Position numbers and translations under genes: made by a program
The notes under the pieces: generated by a model
What the model saw: only the letters and a program-made list of their open reading frames with translations
Database searches by the model: none
Told to the model about the DNA's origin: nothing
Shown: piece by piece, positions 8,707-16,991 of the stretch
How positions within the stretch are numbered: position 1 is the first letter of the stretch
Layout: every line of letters starts with the position of its first letter
DNA from: Kluyvera ascorbata_C
Lineage (GTDB): Bacteria; Pseudomonadota; Gammaproteobacteria; Enterobacterales; Enterobacteriaceae
DNA: 64,000 nt
Assembly: GCF_044197065.1 (NCBI RefSeq)
Contig: NZ_JBIQOI010000008.1
Span: 62,001 to 126,000 of the forward strand
Direction: 5' to 3'

Positions 8707-8716
8707 TGAATGCGGG

Positions 8717-9046
8717 TTAGGCGGAGATCTGGTGACGATAGTCCGTCGGCGTGCGATCGAACTCACGGCGGAATACGCGCGAGAAGGTCTGCTGTGAGAC
8801 GTAGCCGAGATCCATAGCGATATCAAAGATAGGCCGCTGGGTGGTGCGCAGCGCTTCTGCGGCAAGCAGCAGGCGTCGCTGGCGGATATAGTCGCCCAGC
8901 GTCTGATGCATCACGGTGCGGAACATTCTTTGCAGATACCATTTCGAGTAGCCGGACTTGCGGGCCACGATATCGATGTTAAGCGGTTGATCGATATGTT
9001 CATCTATCCATTCAATGAGCGTCTGAATAATTTCCCGATGGGACAT
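8717..9046 (-). CDS. soxS: SoxS superoxide response transcriptional activator
   Basis: AraC/XylS-family activator of the superoxide and nitric oxide regulon, 109 residues (107 in E. coli). It consists only of the DNA-binding domain with two helix-turn-helix motifs: IVARKSGYSKWYLQRMFRTVMHQTLGDYIRQRRL and IFDIAMDLGYVSQQTFSRVFRREFDRTPTDYR. It is divergent from soxR, with the SoxR operator inside its promoter. The C-terminal extension differs slightly from E. coli. Confidence 0.97.
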   Translation of the reverse strand: MSHREIIQTLIEWIDEHIDQPLNIDIVARKSGYSKWYLQRMFRTVMHQTLGDYIRQRRLLLAAEALRTTQRPIFDIAMDLGYVSQQTFSRVFRREFDRTPTDYRHQISA

Positions 9047-9095
9047 AAGGCTCTCCCCGTTGTCTATTTTCGCGTCGATTTCTGTTCTGTCGGCG

Positions 9096-9126
9096 AGTAT
9101 AATTCCTCAAGTTAACTTGAGGTAAA
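9096..9126 (-). promoter_or_regulatory. soxS promoter with SoxR operator
   Basis: On the minus strand TTTACC (-35, 9126-9121) and TATACT (-10, 9101-9096) are separated by a 19-bp spacer. The perfect 18-bp palindrome CCTCAAGTTAACTTGAGG (9105-9122) overlaps the spacer and the -35 element. The over-long spacer is the known reason why redox-activated SoxR must twist the DNA for transcription. Confidence 0.95.
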
Positions 9127-9133
9127 GCGGATT

Positions 9134-9592
9134 ATGGAAAAAAAATCGACGAGAATAAAAACGCTGCTTTCACCCGGTGAAGTAGCGAAACGAACTGGCG
9201 TTGCGGTCTCTGCACTGCATTTTTATGAAAGCAAAGGGTTGATTCGTAGCACAAGGAATAGCGGTAATCAGCGGCGCTATAAGCGTGATGTTTTGCGTTA
9301 CGTGGCGATTATCAAAATTGCCCAGCGGTTAGGGATCCCGCTCGGTACTATCGGTGAATCGCTGAGCGTCCTGCCGGAAAACCACACGCTGGGGCCGAAA
9401 GACTGGAAGCATTTCACCACGCAATGGCGCGAAGAGCTGGATAAACGCATCCACGCGATGGAAGCCTTACGAGACCAACTGAACGGCTGCATCGGCTGCG
9501 GCTGCATGTCGTTGCGCGACTGCCCGCTGCGTAACCCCGGCGATAAACTGGGGGAAGAGGGGACCGGCGCGCGTTTGCTGGAAGATGAGTAA
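9134..9592 (+). CDS. soxR: SoxR redox-sensing MerR-family regulator
   Basis: [2Fe-2S] sensor that activates soxS when oxidised by redox-cycling compounds or NO. 152 residues, with the MerR winged helix at about 13-80 (SPGEVAKRTGVAVSALHFYESKGLI) and a dimerisation helix. The four cluster ligands are Cys119, Cys122, Cys124 and Cys130 in CIGCGCMSLRDC, at the same numbering as E. coli. It is divergent from soxS and starts 11 bases from the operator palindrome. Confidence 0.97.
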   Translation: MEKKSTRIKTLLSPGEVAKRTGVAVSALHFYESKGLIRSTRNSGNQRRYKRDVLRYVAIIKIAQRLGIPLGTIGESLSVLPENHTLGPKDWKHFTTQWREELDKRIHAMEALRDQLNGCIGCGCMSLRDCPLRNPGDKLGEEGTGARLLEDE

Positions 9593-9730
9593 TCCTTATT
9601 TATTTCCCCCTGAGAATTGCGACATTTTTGCCATAGAAATGTTGCTGGATTGCGCATGAACGATAACGTTTGCGCATGGGTTGACCAATTATTCATCGGC
9701 ATTCGTTAATTTTCATAAACCAGGGCAAAC
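9585..9730 (-). ncRNA. sraL: Candidate position of sRNA SraL (RyjA)
   Basis: In E. coli and Salmonella the sigma-S-dependent sRNA SraL is encoded on the strand opposite soxR, between soxR and ghxP, with its 3' end touching the soxR end. The same 408-bp gap is present here and is AT-richer than its surroundings, with a hairpin-forming stretch at 9620-9645. I cannot confirm the transcript ends or sequence identity. The call rests on synteny only and the boundaries are approximate. I see nothing else in 9593-10000 except the ghxP leader. Confidence 0.3.
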
Positions 9731-10000
9731 TTCTGTTGAAAAAAGGGGCATAAAAGCCAGATAATCGTTTGCCTTCAAATTTCGGACGCATCTTACGCCG
9801 AAAAAGAGCAGGCCAACCTTATCTCGCACACGCCGAGGATAAGGAATTCCGAATATCGTTTTGTCTGCGCGGAGTTAATCGTTTGCTTTTTTGTGGCTCC
9901 CCTATTGCCACAAGTCGCACATGGAGATGACGCTTAGCTGGCAGTGGATGTTCCACCACGCAGACGAACGAATGATAAAAACTCTCAGGGGATGTTTTCT

Positions 10001-11350
10001 ATGTCTACGCCTTCAGCGCGTACCGGCGGTTCTTTAGACGCCTGGTTTAAAATTTCTGCACGTGGTAGCTCCGTTCGTCAGGAGATTGTCGCCGGTCTTA
10101 CTACCTTCCTGGCGATGGTTTACTCGGTGATCGTGGTGCCGGGCATGCTGGGTAAAGCCGGTTTCCCACCGGCTGCGGTCTTCGTGGCAACCTGTCTGGT
10201 GGCCGGCGTCGGTTCTATCGTGATGGGTCTGTGGGCAAACCTGCCGCTGGCTATCGGCTGTGCGATTTCACTGACCGCCTTCACCGCTTTCAGCCTGGTG
10301 CTGGGCCAGCACATCAGCATTCCGGTTGCGCTGGGCGCGGTATTCCTGATGGGTGTGCTGTTTACCATCATCTCTGCTTCCGGTATCCGTAGCTGGATTT
10401 TGCGCAATCTGCCGCAGGGCATTGCGCACGGTACGGGCATTGGTATCGGCCTGTTCCTGCTGCTGATCGCCGCGAACGGCGTTGGCATGGTGGTGAAAAA
10501 CCCACTGGACGGCCTGCCGGTTGCGCTGGGTCAGTTCGATAGCTTCCCGGTTATCATGACGCTGGTCGGTCTGGCGATGATTATCGGTCTGGAAAAAATG
10601 AAGGTCCCGGGCGGCATTCTGCTGACCATCATCGGTGTTTCTATCGTTGGCCTGATTTTCGATCCAAACGTGCACTTCTCCGGCGTGTTCGCGATGCCAT
10701 CGCTGAGCGATGACAAAGGCAACTCGCTGATCGGTAGCCTCGATATTATGGGCGCGCTGAACCCGGTTGTTCTGCCAAGCGTGCTGGCGCTGGTGATGAC
10801 CGCGGTATTTGATGCCACCGGGACTATCCGCGCGGTAGCCGGTCAGGCGAACCTGCTGGATAAAGACGGCCAGATCATCAACGGCGGCAAAGCGCTGACC
10901 ACTGACTCCCTGAGCAGCGTATTCTCCGCGGTAGTGGGCGCATCCCCGGCGGCGGTCTATATCGAATCCGCAGCGGGTACGGCGGCAGGCGGTAAAACCG
11001 GTTTGACGGCGATCACCGTCGGCATCCTGTTCCTGCTGATCCTGTTCCTCTCTCCGCTCTCTTACCTGGTCCCAGGCTATGCGACCGCGCCTGCGCTGAT
11101 GTACGTTGGCCTGCTGATGCTGAGCAACGTGGCGCGTATCGACTTCAACGACTTCGTTGACGCGATGTCTGGGCTTATCACCGCGGTAATGATCGTGCTG
11201 ACCTGTAACATCGTTACCGGCATCATGATTGGTTTCGCAACGCTGGTGATTGGCCGCGTAGTTTCCGGTGAATGGCGCAAGCTGAACATTGGCACCGTGG
11301 TTATCGCCGCGGCGCTGGTGGTGTTCTATGCGGGTGGTTGGGCGATTTAA
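10001..11350 (+). CDS. ghxP: GhxP guanine/hypoxanthine permease
   Basis: High-affinity guanine/hypoxanthine:H+ symporter of the NAT/NCS2 AzgA-like family in the inner membrane. 449 residues, identical in length to E. coli GhxP (YjcD), starting MSTPSARTGGSLDAWFKI. It has about 12 membrane helices, the AzgA-like opening RQEIVAGLTTFLAMVYSVIVVPGML, and the signature segments TAVFDATGTIRAVAGQ and GASPAAVYIESAAGTAAGGKTGLTA. The ATG at 10001 follows CAGGGGA; the longer frame to 9944 is not used. A strong terminator and a BIME follow. Confidence 0.96.
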   Translation: MSTPSARTGGSLDAWFKISARGSSVRQEIVAGLTTFLAMVYSVIVVPGMLGKAGFPPAAVFVATCLVAGVGSIVMGLWANLPLAIGCAISLTAFTAFSLVLGQHISIPVALGAVFLMGVLFTIISASGIRSWILRNLPQGIAHGTGIGIGLFLLLIAANGVGMVVKNPLDGLPVALGQFDSFPVIMTLVGLAMIIGLEKMKVPGGILLTIIGVSIVGLIFDPNVHFSGVFAMPSLSDDKGNSLIGSLDIMGALNPVVLPSVLALVMTAVFDATGTIRAVAGQANLLDKDGQIINGGKALTTDSLSSVFSAVVGASPAAVYIESAAGTAAGGKTGLTAITVGILFLLILFLSPLSYLVPGYATAPALMYVGLLMLSNVARIDFNDFVDAMSGLITAVMIVLTCNIVTGIMIGFATLVIGRVVSGEWRKLNIGTVVIAAALVVFYAGGWAI

Positions 11351-11372
11351 TCTCGCCACTGCCATAAAAAGA

Positions 11373-11396
11373 ACCCGCCTGATGGCGGGTTTTTTG
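11373..11396 (+). terminator. Rho-independent terminator after ghxP
   Basis: ACCCGCC-TGAT-GGCGGGT perfect stem (11373-11390) followed by a T-run, 22 bases past the stop codon. Confidence 0.92.
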
Positions 11397-11470
11397 TAGC
11401 CCGGCCAAGCGCAGCGCCGCCGGGGCAGGCTCCGAACCGATCCCGGCGGCGCTGCGCTTGGTCGGGCTAC
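11396..11470. repeat. REP-like inverted repeat element
   Basis: GTAGCCCGGCCAAGCGCAGC and its near-complement ending GGTCGGGCTAC pair over about 30 bases. This is the GTAGCCCGG variety of enteric REP, different from the GCCGGATGGCG type at 8088. Confidence 0.8.
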
Positions 11471-11613
11471 ACTCGTGCTGGCCTACAGGTCCGGACTTTT
11501 TTTCTATTTTCAGCCACCTCTCGTTTCCTTTTGCGTTAATCTGGGTAACGTAAACTCGGAAGCACGATGCTTCATGTTTTGAATAATAAGACAACGCTGT
11601 AAACAGGGAACGC

Positions 11614-13260
11614 ATGGAAATATTCTTCACCATACTCATCATGACCCTCGTGGTTTCGCTCTCCGGGGTGGTTACGCGCGTACTGCCCTTCCAGATCCCA
11701 CTACCTTTAATGCAAATCGCTATCGGTGCGCTGCTGGCGTGGCCGACGTTTGGTTTGCACGTTGAATTTGACCCGGAACTGTTCCTCGTTCTGTTCATCC
11801 CGCCGCTGCTGTTTGCCGACGGCTGGAAAACGCCGACCCGCGAGTTTATTGAGCACGGGCGAGAAATCCTCGGGCTGGCGCTGGCCTTAGTGCTGGTGAC
11901 GGTAGTGGGGATTGGCTTCCTTATCTACTGGATAGTACCGGGAATCCCGCTGATACCGGCCTTTGCGCTGGCAGCCGTACTCTCGCCGACCGATGCCGTG
12001 GCGCTCTCCGGGATTGTCGGTGAAGGGCGCATCCCGAAAAAAATCATGGGCATTTTGCAGGGCGAGGCGCTGATGAACGACGCCTCTGGCCTGGTGTCGC
12101 TGAAGTTCGCCGTCGCGGTAGCGATGGGCACGATGGTCTTTACCGTCGGTGGCGCTACGGTCGAATTCCTCAAAGTTGCCATTGGCGGCATCCTGGCGGG
12201 CTTTGTCGTTAGCTGGTCGTACGGCCGCTCAATGCGCTTCCTCAGCCGCTGGGGTGGCGATGAGCCGGCCACGCAGATTGTGCTGCTGTTCCTGCTGCCG
12301 TTCGCTTCTTATCTCATTGCCGAACATATCGGGGTGTCCGGTATCCTCGCGGCGGTAGCGGCCGGGATGACCATCACCCGTTCCGGCGTGATGCGCACCG
12401 CACCGCTAGCGATGCGCCTGCGCGCCAACAGCACCTGGGCGATGCTGGAGTTTGTGTTTAACGGCATGGTGTTCCTGCTGTTAGGTCTGCAGCTTCCGGA
12501 CATCCTCGAAAGCTCGCTGGTGGCGGCAGAAGCTGACCCGAACGTCGAAACCTGGATGCTGTTTACCGATATCATCCTGATTTACGCGGCGCTGATGCTG
12601 GTGCGTTTTGGCTGGCTGTGGACGATGCGCAAGCTGAGCCAACGCTTCCTGAAAAAGAAACCGATGGAGTTTGGTTCGTGGACCACTCGCGAACTGCTGA
12701 TCTCCTCCGTGGCCGGTGTGCGTGGGGCAATCACCCTTGCCGGTGTGCTCTCCATTCCACTGCTGCTGCCTTCTGGCGATGCCTTCCCAGCGCGCTATGA
12801 GCTTATCTTCCTCGCCGCGGGCGTGATTCTGTTCTCGCTGTTTGTCGGGGTGATTGCGCTGCCGATTTTGCTGCGTCATATCGAATCAACCGATAACGTG
12901 CAGCAGCGTAAAGAGGAACGCCTGGCGCGAGCCGCGACGGCAGATGTGGCGATTGTCGCCATTCAGAAAATGGAAGAGCGCCTTGCCGCGGATACCACTG
13001 AGAATATCGATAATCAGCTGCTGACCGAGGTCAGTTCGCGCGTGATTGGTAACCTCCGTCGTCGCGTCGATGGGCGTAACGATGTGGAGACCTCGATGCT
13101 GGAGGAGCAGCTTGAACGCCGCTTCCGCCTCGCGGCGCTGCGCTCTGAGCGCGGGGAGCTGTATCACCTGCGCGCGACGCGTCAGATAAGCAACGAGACC
13201 CTGCAGAAGCTGCTGCATGACCTCGACCTGCTGGAAGCGCTGTTGATTGAAGATGCGTAG
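11614..13260 (+). CDS. yjcE: YjcE, Na+/H+ antiporter of the CPA1 family
   Basis: Inner-membrane cation:proton antiporter, 548 residues (549 in E. coli YjcE). About 12 membrane helices occupy residues 1-410, with the CPA1 core motifs FIPPLLFADGW, AVLSPTDAVALSGI and GEALMNDASGLV (ion-binding Asp pair) and SVAGVRGAITLAG. A cytoplasmic tail of about 130 charged residues follows. Orientation and position after ghxP match E. coli. The physiological ion is not established for the family member. Confidence 0.94.
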   Translation: MEIFFTILIMTLVVSLSGVVTRVLPFQIPLPLMQIAIGALLAWPTFGLHVEFDPELFLVLFIPPLLFADGWKTPTREFIEHGREILGLALALVLVTVVGIGFLIYWIVPGIPLIPAFALAAVLSPTDAVALSGIVGEGRIPKKIMGILQGEALMNDASGLVSLKFAVAVAMGTMVFTVGGATVEFLKVAIGGILAGFVVSWSYGRSMRFLSRWGGDEPATQIVLLFLLPFASYLIAEHIGVSGILAAVAAGMTITRSGVMRTAPLAMRLRANSTWAMLEFVFNGMVFLLLGLQLPDILESSLVAAEADPNVETWMLFTDIILIYAALMLVRFGWLWTMRKLSQRFLKKKPMEFGSWTTRELLISSVAGVRGAITLAGVLSIPLLLPSGDAFPARYELIFLAAGVILFSLFVGVIALPILLRHIESTDNVQQRKEERLARAATADVAIVAIQKMEERLAADTTENIDNQLLTEVSSRVIGNLRRRVDGRNDVETSMLEEQLERRFRLAALRSERGELYHLRATRQISNETLQKLLHDLDLLEALLIEDA

Positions 13261-13274
13261 TTAAGTTCGGCGCT

Positions 13275-13423
13275 GCCCCGGCGGCGCTGCGCTTGGCCGG
13301 GCTACCACCGCCGGATGGCGGCTTCGCCTTATCCGGCCTACGAGCCTGTAGGCCTGATAAGCGTAGCGCCATCAGGCACTCACGTCGCGTAGCCCGGGCG
13401 AGGCGTTCACGCCGACCTCGGGA
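13275..13423. repeat. Mosaic BIME cluster
   Basis: At least four REP-like units of different types stand in tandem between convergent yjcE and the LysR gene: CCCCGGCGGCGCTGCGCTTGG, GCCGGATGGCGGC...CTTATCCGGCC, GGCCTGATAAGCG...CGCCATCAGGC and GTAGCCCGGGCGAGGCG. Confidence 0.8.
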
Positions 13424-13435
13424 ATGGCACCATAT

Positions 13436-14320
13436 CTACTCCGGCAGCGTAAACCCCTCACAGCACTTCAGCCACGCCTGGGCGCTGTGAGACAAATAAA
13501 CCCCTTCCCGCCAAATCATCCCCAACTGCCAGCGCAAATCGCTCTCCAGCGGCAGCCAGCGCAGGGTTTTTTCATCGAGCCTGCGGCAAATCGGCTCCGG
13601 CAGAATCGCCACGCCGACGCCCGCCTGGACCATCGCGGCGAGAAAATCCCACTGCCCGCTGCGCACCGCAATACGCGGCTTTACGTCGTAGCGCGCAAAC
13701 AGCTGCATCAACTGGCGGCTCAGCGCAAAGTCTTCGTTGTAGATAAGCAAAGGATGCGCGGCAAGCTGCTGCGGAGAGACCGACGTTTGCTCCAGCCAGT
13801 CGCCGGAACGCGGCACCAGCACGCAGAGCGGGTGGCTGAATAAGAGCCGGGTAGTCAGCGCGCTCTCTTCTTCCACCGGCAGCGCCGTCATCGCCAGATC
13901 CAACTCGCCGTTCATCACCGCCTGCTGCACGGTCAGCCCGCCGCCCTCGGAGATTTTCAACTCCACGCCGGGGTAGCGCTGGCGAAACAGGCTGATGGGC
14001 CCGGCCATCAGCATGCCGACCATCGGCGGAATGCCGAGTCGCAGTACGCCTTTATTGAGATGGTTAATATCGCTGAGCTCAGCTTCCAGCTGGCGGAATT
14101 CGTCGAGAATAGCCAGCCCGCGGTCGAACACCACCTGCCCGGTATCGGTCATTAACAGCTTACGGCCGTCGCGAATCAGCAGGGTGCAGTTCAGCTCATC
14201 TTCCAGGTTTTTGAGCATTTTACTGATGGTGGGTTGCGTCACGAAGAGCTTCTCCGCCGCGCGGGTAAAGCTCTGCTGACGAACGACTTCGACGAAGTAG
14301 CGCAGCGTTCTGATGTCCAT
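13436..14320 (-). CDS. LysR family regulator, CidR-like
   Basis: 294-residue LysR-type regulator. The N-terminal winged helix (MDIRTLRYFVEVVRQQSFTRAAEKLFVTQPTISKMLKNLEDEL) is followed by the two-lobed effector domain (about 90-290). It is divergently transcribed from the CidA/CidB pair across a 101-bp gap, the classic arrangement for a regulator of the adjacent operon. CidR-type regulators respond to overflow acetate or weak acid in Gram-positives; whether that holds here is unknown. A T-N11-A palindrome, TGA-N7-TCA, lies in the gap. Confidence 0.88.
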   Translation of the reverse strand: MDIRTLRYFVEVVRQQSFTRAAEKLFVTQPTISKMLKNLEDELNCTLLIRDGRKLLMTDTGQVVFDRGLAILDEFRQLEAELSDINHLNKGVLRLGIPPMVGMLMAGPISLFRQRYPGVELKISEGGGLTVQQAVMNGELDLAMTALPVEEESALTTRLLFSHPLCVLVPRSGDWLEQTSVSPQQLAAHPLLIYNEDFALSRQLMQLFARYDVKPRIAVRSGQWDFLAAMVQAGVGVAILPEPICRRLDEKTLRWLPLESDLRWQLGMIWREGVYLSHSAQAWLKCCEGFTLPE

Positions 14321-14347
14321 GATTATGCCTCTAAACTATGCTACCAA

Positions 14348-14390
14348 TGAGTTTAATTCATTTTTGTCATCATCGTTGCCCCACTATACT
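14348..14390 (+). promoter_or_regulatory. LysR-type operator and promoter of the cidAB-like operon
   Basis: TGA-N7-TCA (14348-14360) fits the T-N11-A LysR box. TATACT at 14385-14390 is a good -10 hexamer, and TTTTGT at 14362-14367 lies 17 bp upstream as a weak -35, which suggests activator dependence. Confidence 0.45.
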
Positions 14391-14421
14391 GTGCCTCTCT
14401 TTTTTTTCTGGACATCCCTCC

Positions 14422-14832
14422 ATGGCTGAGGCCTTAGGGCGCGTTGTGCCCTCCGTTTTAAACCGTCTCCAGGTTCCAGTACAGGTCGTGCTGTACGCTG
14501 GACTGTTTGTTTTTGCTGACTATCTGGTGAACCGGTGGCATCTGCCGCTGCCCGCTAACCTGGTGGGTATGGTGCTGCTGCTGGCGCTGATCGTCTGCCA
14601 TATCGTGCCGCTAAAATGGGTGCGCGCCGGGTCGCGCTGGCTGCTGGCGGAAATGCTGCTGTTCTTTGTGCCGGCAGTGGTGGCGGTGGTGAACTATGCC
14701 CAACTGCTGATGGTCGACGGCTGGCGGATATTTGTGGTGATTGCCCTGAGCACGATGATGGTGCTGGCGGCGACCGCGTGGGTGGTCGATAGGGTCTATC
14801 GTTACGAGTTAAAACGGATGCGCCATGAGTAA
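14422..14832 (+). CDS. CidA/LrgA family holin-like membrane protein
   Basis: Small inner-membrane protein of the CidA/LrgA (UPF0299) family, 136 residues with four hydrophobic segments. The family segment LPLPANLVGMVLLLALI is present, followed by LLFFVPAVVAVVNY. In Gram-positives these proteins modulate murein hydrolase activity or pyruvate transport together with CidB/LrgB. The ATG at 14422 (MAEALGRV) is preferred over the upstream frame start at 14338, which would add an atypical Cys/His-rich leader. Only a weak ribosome site is visible. It overlaps the CidB-like gene by 8 bases. E. coli YohJ is the closest named relative I know. Confidence 0.85.
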   Translation: MAEALGRVVPSVLNRLQVPVQVVLYAGLFVFADYLVNRWHLPLPANLVGMVLLLALIVCHIVPLKWVRAGSRWLLAEMLLFFVPAVVAVVNYAQLLMVDGWRIFVVIALSTMMVLAATAWVVDRVYRYELKRMRHE

Positions 14833-15514
14833 CTTTCAGCTGAGCGTGCTGTGCCTGGCGATTACGCTGGTGCTCTATTTTGCCAACAAACGCCTGTATC
14901 GCCGCTTTCGCAAGCTGCCGCTGATGCCGCTGGTGCTCACTCCGGTGCTGCTGGTGCTGATGCTGGTGTTCGGCCATATCTCCTATCAGAACTACATGGG
15001 CGAAGCGCACTGGCTGCTGTGGCTGCTCGGCCCGGCAACCATCGCGTTTGCGGTGCCGGTGTATGACAACCTGGCGATCATCAAACGTCACTGGATGTCG
15101 CTGTCGGCGGGGGTGATCACGGCGACGGTGGTGGCGGTGACCAGCTCCGTCTGGCTGGCACGGTTGTTTACGCTGTCGGATGAAATTCAGCGTAGTCTGG
15201 CGGTACGTTCCATCACCACGCCGTTTGCCCTCGCGGCGGCGAAATCCCTCGGCGGCCAGCCTGAGTTGGTGGCGCTGTTTGTGGTAGTGACCGGCGTATT
15301 TGGCATGGCGATTGGCGACGTGCTGTTCCTGCGCTTAGCGATCCGTGAAGGGATGGCCAAGGGTGCGGGCTTTGGCGCAGCATCGCACGGTGCCGGGACG
15401 GCGCGCTCCTATGAGCTGGGGCCGCAGGAAGGCGTGGTGGCGAGCCTGGTGATGATGCTGTCCGGCGTGGTGATGGTGCTGGTGGCACCGTTAGTGGGCT
15501 GGATTATGTTCTGA
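14825..15514 (+). CDS. CidB/LrgB family membrane protein
   Basis: 229-residue polytopic inner-membrane protein of the LrgB/CidB family (E. coli YohK relative). Family signatures are LGPATIAFAVPVYDNL, RSITTPFALAAAKSLGG and GAASHGAGTARSYELGPQEGVVASL. It is translated from an ATG overlapping the end of the CidA-like gene, so the two are coupled. It probably forms a transport or pore complex with the CidA-like protein. A REP-like element follows the stop codon. Confidence 0.9.
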   Translation: MSNFQLSVLCLAITLVLYFANKRLYRRFRKLPLMPLVLTPVLLVLMLVFGHISYQNYMGEAHWLLWLLGPATIAFAVPVYDNLAIIKRHWMSLSAGVITATVVAVTSSVWLARLFTLSDEIQRSLAVRSITTPFALAAAKSLGGQPELVALFVVVTGVFGMAIGDVLFLRLAIREGMAKGAGFGAASHGAGTARSYELGPQEGVVASLVMMLSGVVMVLVAPLVGWIMF

Positions 15515-15519
15515 TGCTA

Positions 15520-15595
15520 CTGCCGGGTGGCGCTGCGCTTACCCGGCCTACAAGGGCGCAATCCCGTAGGCCTGATAAGCGAAGCGCCATCAGGA
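15520..15595. repeat. BIME element
   Basis: CCGGGTGGCGCTGCGCTTACCCGG and GGCCTGATAAGCGAAGCGCC...CAGG units lie between the convergent CidB-like and substrate-binding-protein genes. Confidence 0.8.
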
Positions 15596-15599
15596 AAAC

Positions 15600-16880
15600 C
15601 TAGCGGTTCAACCGTCGCACAATGCGCTCCACCTGCTGGCGGAAATCGGCAACCACTTCCGCTGTCGTCTGCTTACCCAGGTCCAGCTTCTCGCGGGCCG
15701 AGGTAAACTGATCGATAACCTGCAAATCCTCAATATACGGCGTGGCGACAGCGGTAGTGTGCAATGACTGCGCCTGGCGCAATCCGGCGACGACCGGGTC
15801 ATTCGGGTCAATCACCCCTTTTTCAGTCAGCAGCGTTTCTGCCGCCTTGTTCAGCGGAATACCGCGCTCCAGCCCCAATGCCTCCACCGACTGCGGGTCG
15901 CTGACCAGGAAGTTCAGCAATATCGCCGCCTCTTTCGGATGTTTGGTCGACTTCGCCACCGAGAACATTTGCGACGTTTTAAAGTAAACGCCGGACTCCT
16001 CCGTTCCCGGCTGCATCACATAGTCGCCGAGCACCAGTTTCGCTGGTGGTGTCATGTTGTTGGCAAACATCCGGATGGTGATATTCCAGGTGAACAGGCC
16101 GCCCCATTCGCCGTTAATCCACGGCTTCATCTCATACAGATTGCCCTTGCCGTAGGCGGAAAGCGTTTTCGGTGACGGCAGCACGTGGTCATCGCTCAGC
16201 CGCTTCACAAAGTTGAAGGCCTCAATCCACTGCGCCTCATCCCAGGCAAACTTACCGTCGCTGTTGAACATCGGCTGCTGGTGTTGCTGCATCATGTAGG
16301 CGTTGAGCAGCAGAATCACGTCCTGATCGACCATGGTGTACGGATAGTAGTTGTTGCCCAGTTTCTGCTGGAATACTTTCCCGGCGGCGAAGAACTCGTC
16401 CCAGGTTTTAGGATAGGCCAGCCCGGCTTTTTGCCAGGTGACATCGTTGTAGTAAAAGACCGGCGCGTTAACCGAGATAGGCAGGCCGTTGAGCTTGCCT
16501 TTGACGGTAGTGGACTGCAAATCTTTGGCCTGATACTGGCTGAAATCGAGCTCGCCCTTGAGCTTATTGAGGTCGTAATAGCCTTCACCGTTTTTGGAGA
16601 AGATGATCAGCCACGGCCAGTTGGTCTGCATCACATCCGGCTCAGTGCCGCTGGCCATCTGGGTGGTCAGGCGCGAGAGGTGCCCGTCCCAGCCGGTGTA
16701 TTCGGCCTTCACTTTGATATCCGGATACTTTTTCTCGAAGACTTCCAGCGCTTTCAGCGTCGCCTGGTGACGGCTGTTGCCGCCCCACCACGACATGCGC
16801 AATTCAACGGGCTGCTGCGCCCAGGCGGAGGTACAGGAAAATAACAGCGATGCGATGACACCTGAAACGAGTTTATTCAT
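15600..16880 (-). CDS. ABC transporter substrate-binding protein (sugar-type, family 1)
   Basis: Periplasmic binding protein of 426 residues. A signal peptide occupies about residues 1-21 (MNKLVSGVIASLLFSCTSAWA). The mature fold shows family-1 features: ELRMSWWGGNSRHQATLKALEVFEKKYPDIKVKAEYTGW, TEPDVMQTNWPW, and the C-lobe NFLVSDPQSVEALGLERGIPLNK. The ATG at 16880 has GGAGAC 7 bases upstream. It lies 111 bp downstream of a Gfo/Idh/MocA oxidoreductase on the same strand. No permease or ATPase gene is encoded beside it, so it must share membrane components encoded elsewhere or be an orphan. Confidence 0.85.
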   Translation of the reverse strand: MNKLVSGVIASLLFSCTSAWAQQPVELRMSWWGGNSRHQATLKALEVFEKKYPDIKVKAEYTGWDGHLSRLTTQMASGTEPDVMQTNWPWLIIFSKNGEGYYDLNKLKGELDFSQYQAKDLQSTTVKGKLNGLPISVNAPVFYYNDVTWQKAGLAYPKTWDEFFAAGKVFQQKLGNNYYPYTMVDQDVILLLNAYMMQQHQQPMFNSDGKFAWDEAQWIEAFNFVKRLSDDHVLPSPKTLSAYGKGNLYEMKPWINGEWGGLFTWNITIRMFANNMTPPAKLVLGDYVMQPGTEESGVYFKTSQMFSVAKSTKHPKEAAILLNFLVSDPQSVEALGLERGIPLNKAAETLLTEKGVIDPNDPVVAGLRQAQSLHTTAVATPYIEDLQVIDQFTSAREKLDLGKQTTAEVVADFRQQVERIVRRLNR

Positions 16881-16953
16881 TATTTGTCTCCAGGATAGAG
16901 GCATTAATAGCGTTATTAAACAGGTGAGTAACAGCAAAATACTGACCAGTCGC

Positions 16954-16980
16954 TCCGGCGCAGCCTCCTGCCGCGCCGGA
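16954..16980. other. Intercistronic hairpin between oxidoreductase and binding-protein genes
   Basis: Perfect 8-bp inverted repeat TCCGGCGC / GCGCCGGA with an 11-base loop in the 111-bp gap. It could stabilise or attenuate the downstream transcript. No U-tail is visible. Confidence 0.5.
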
Positions 16981-16991
16981 AGGCGTGCGGC

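Noticed and set aside
10268..11365. 365-codon open frame opposite ghxP
   Set aside because: Shadow of the permease gene: composition dominated by Arg, Gln and His, with no family resemblance.
13275..13423. Repeated palindromes considered as a CRISPR array
   Set aside because: Units differ in sequence, are inverted rather than direct, and lack uniform spacers. They are REP/BIME elements.
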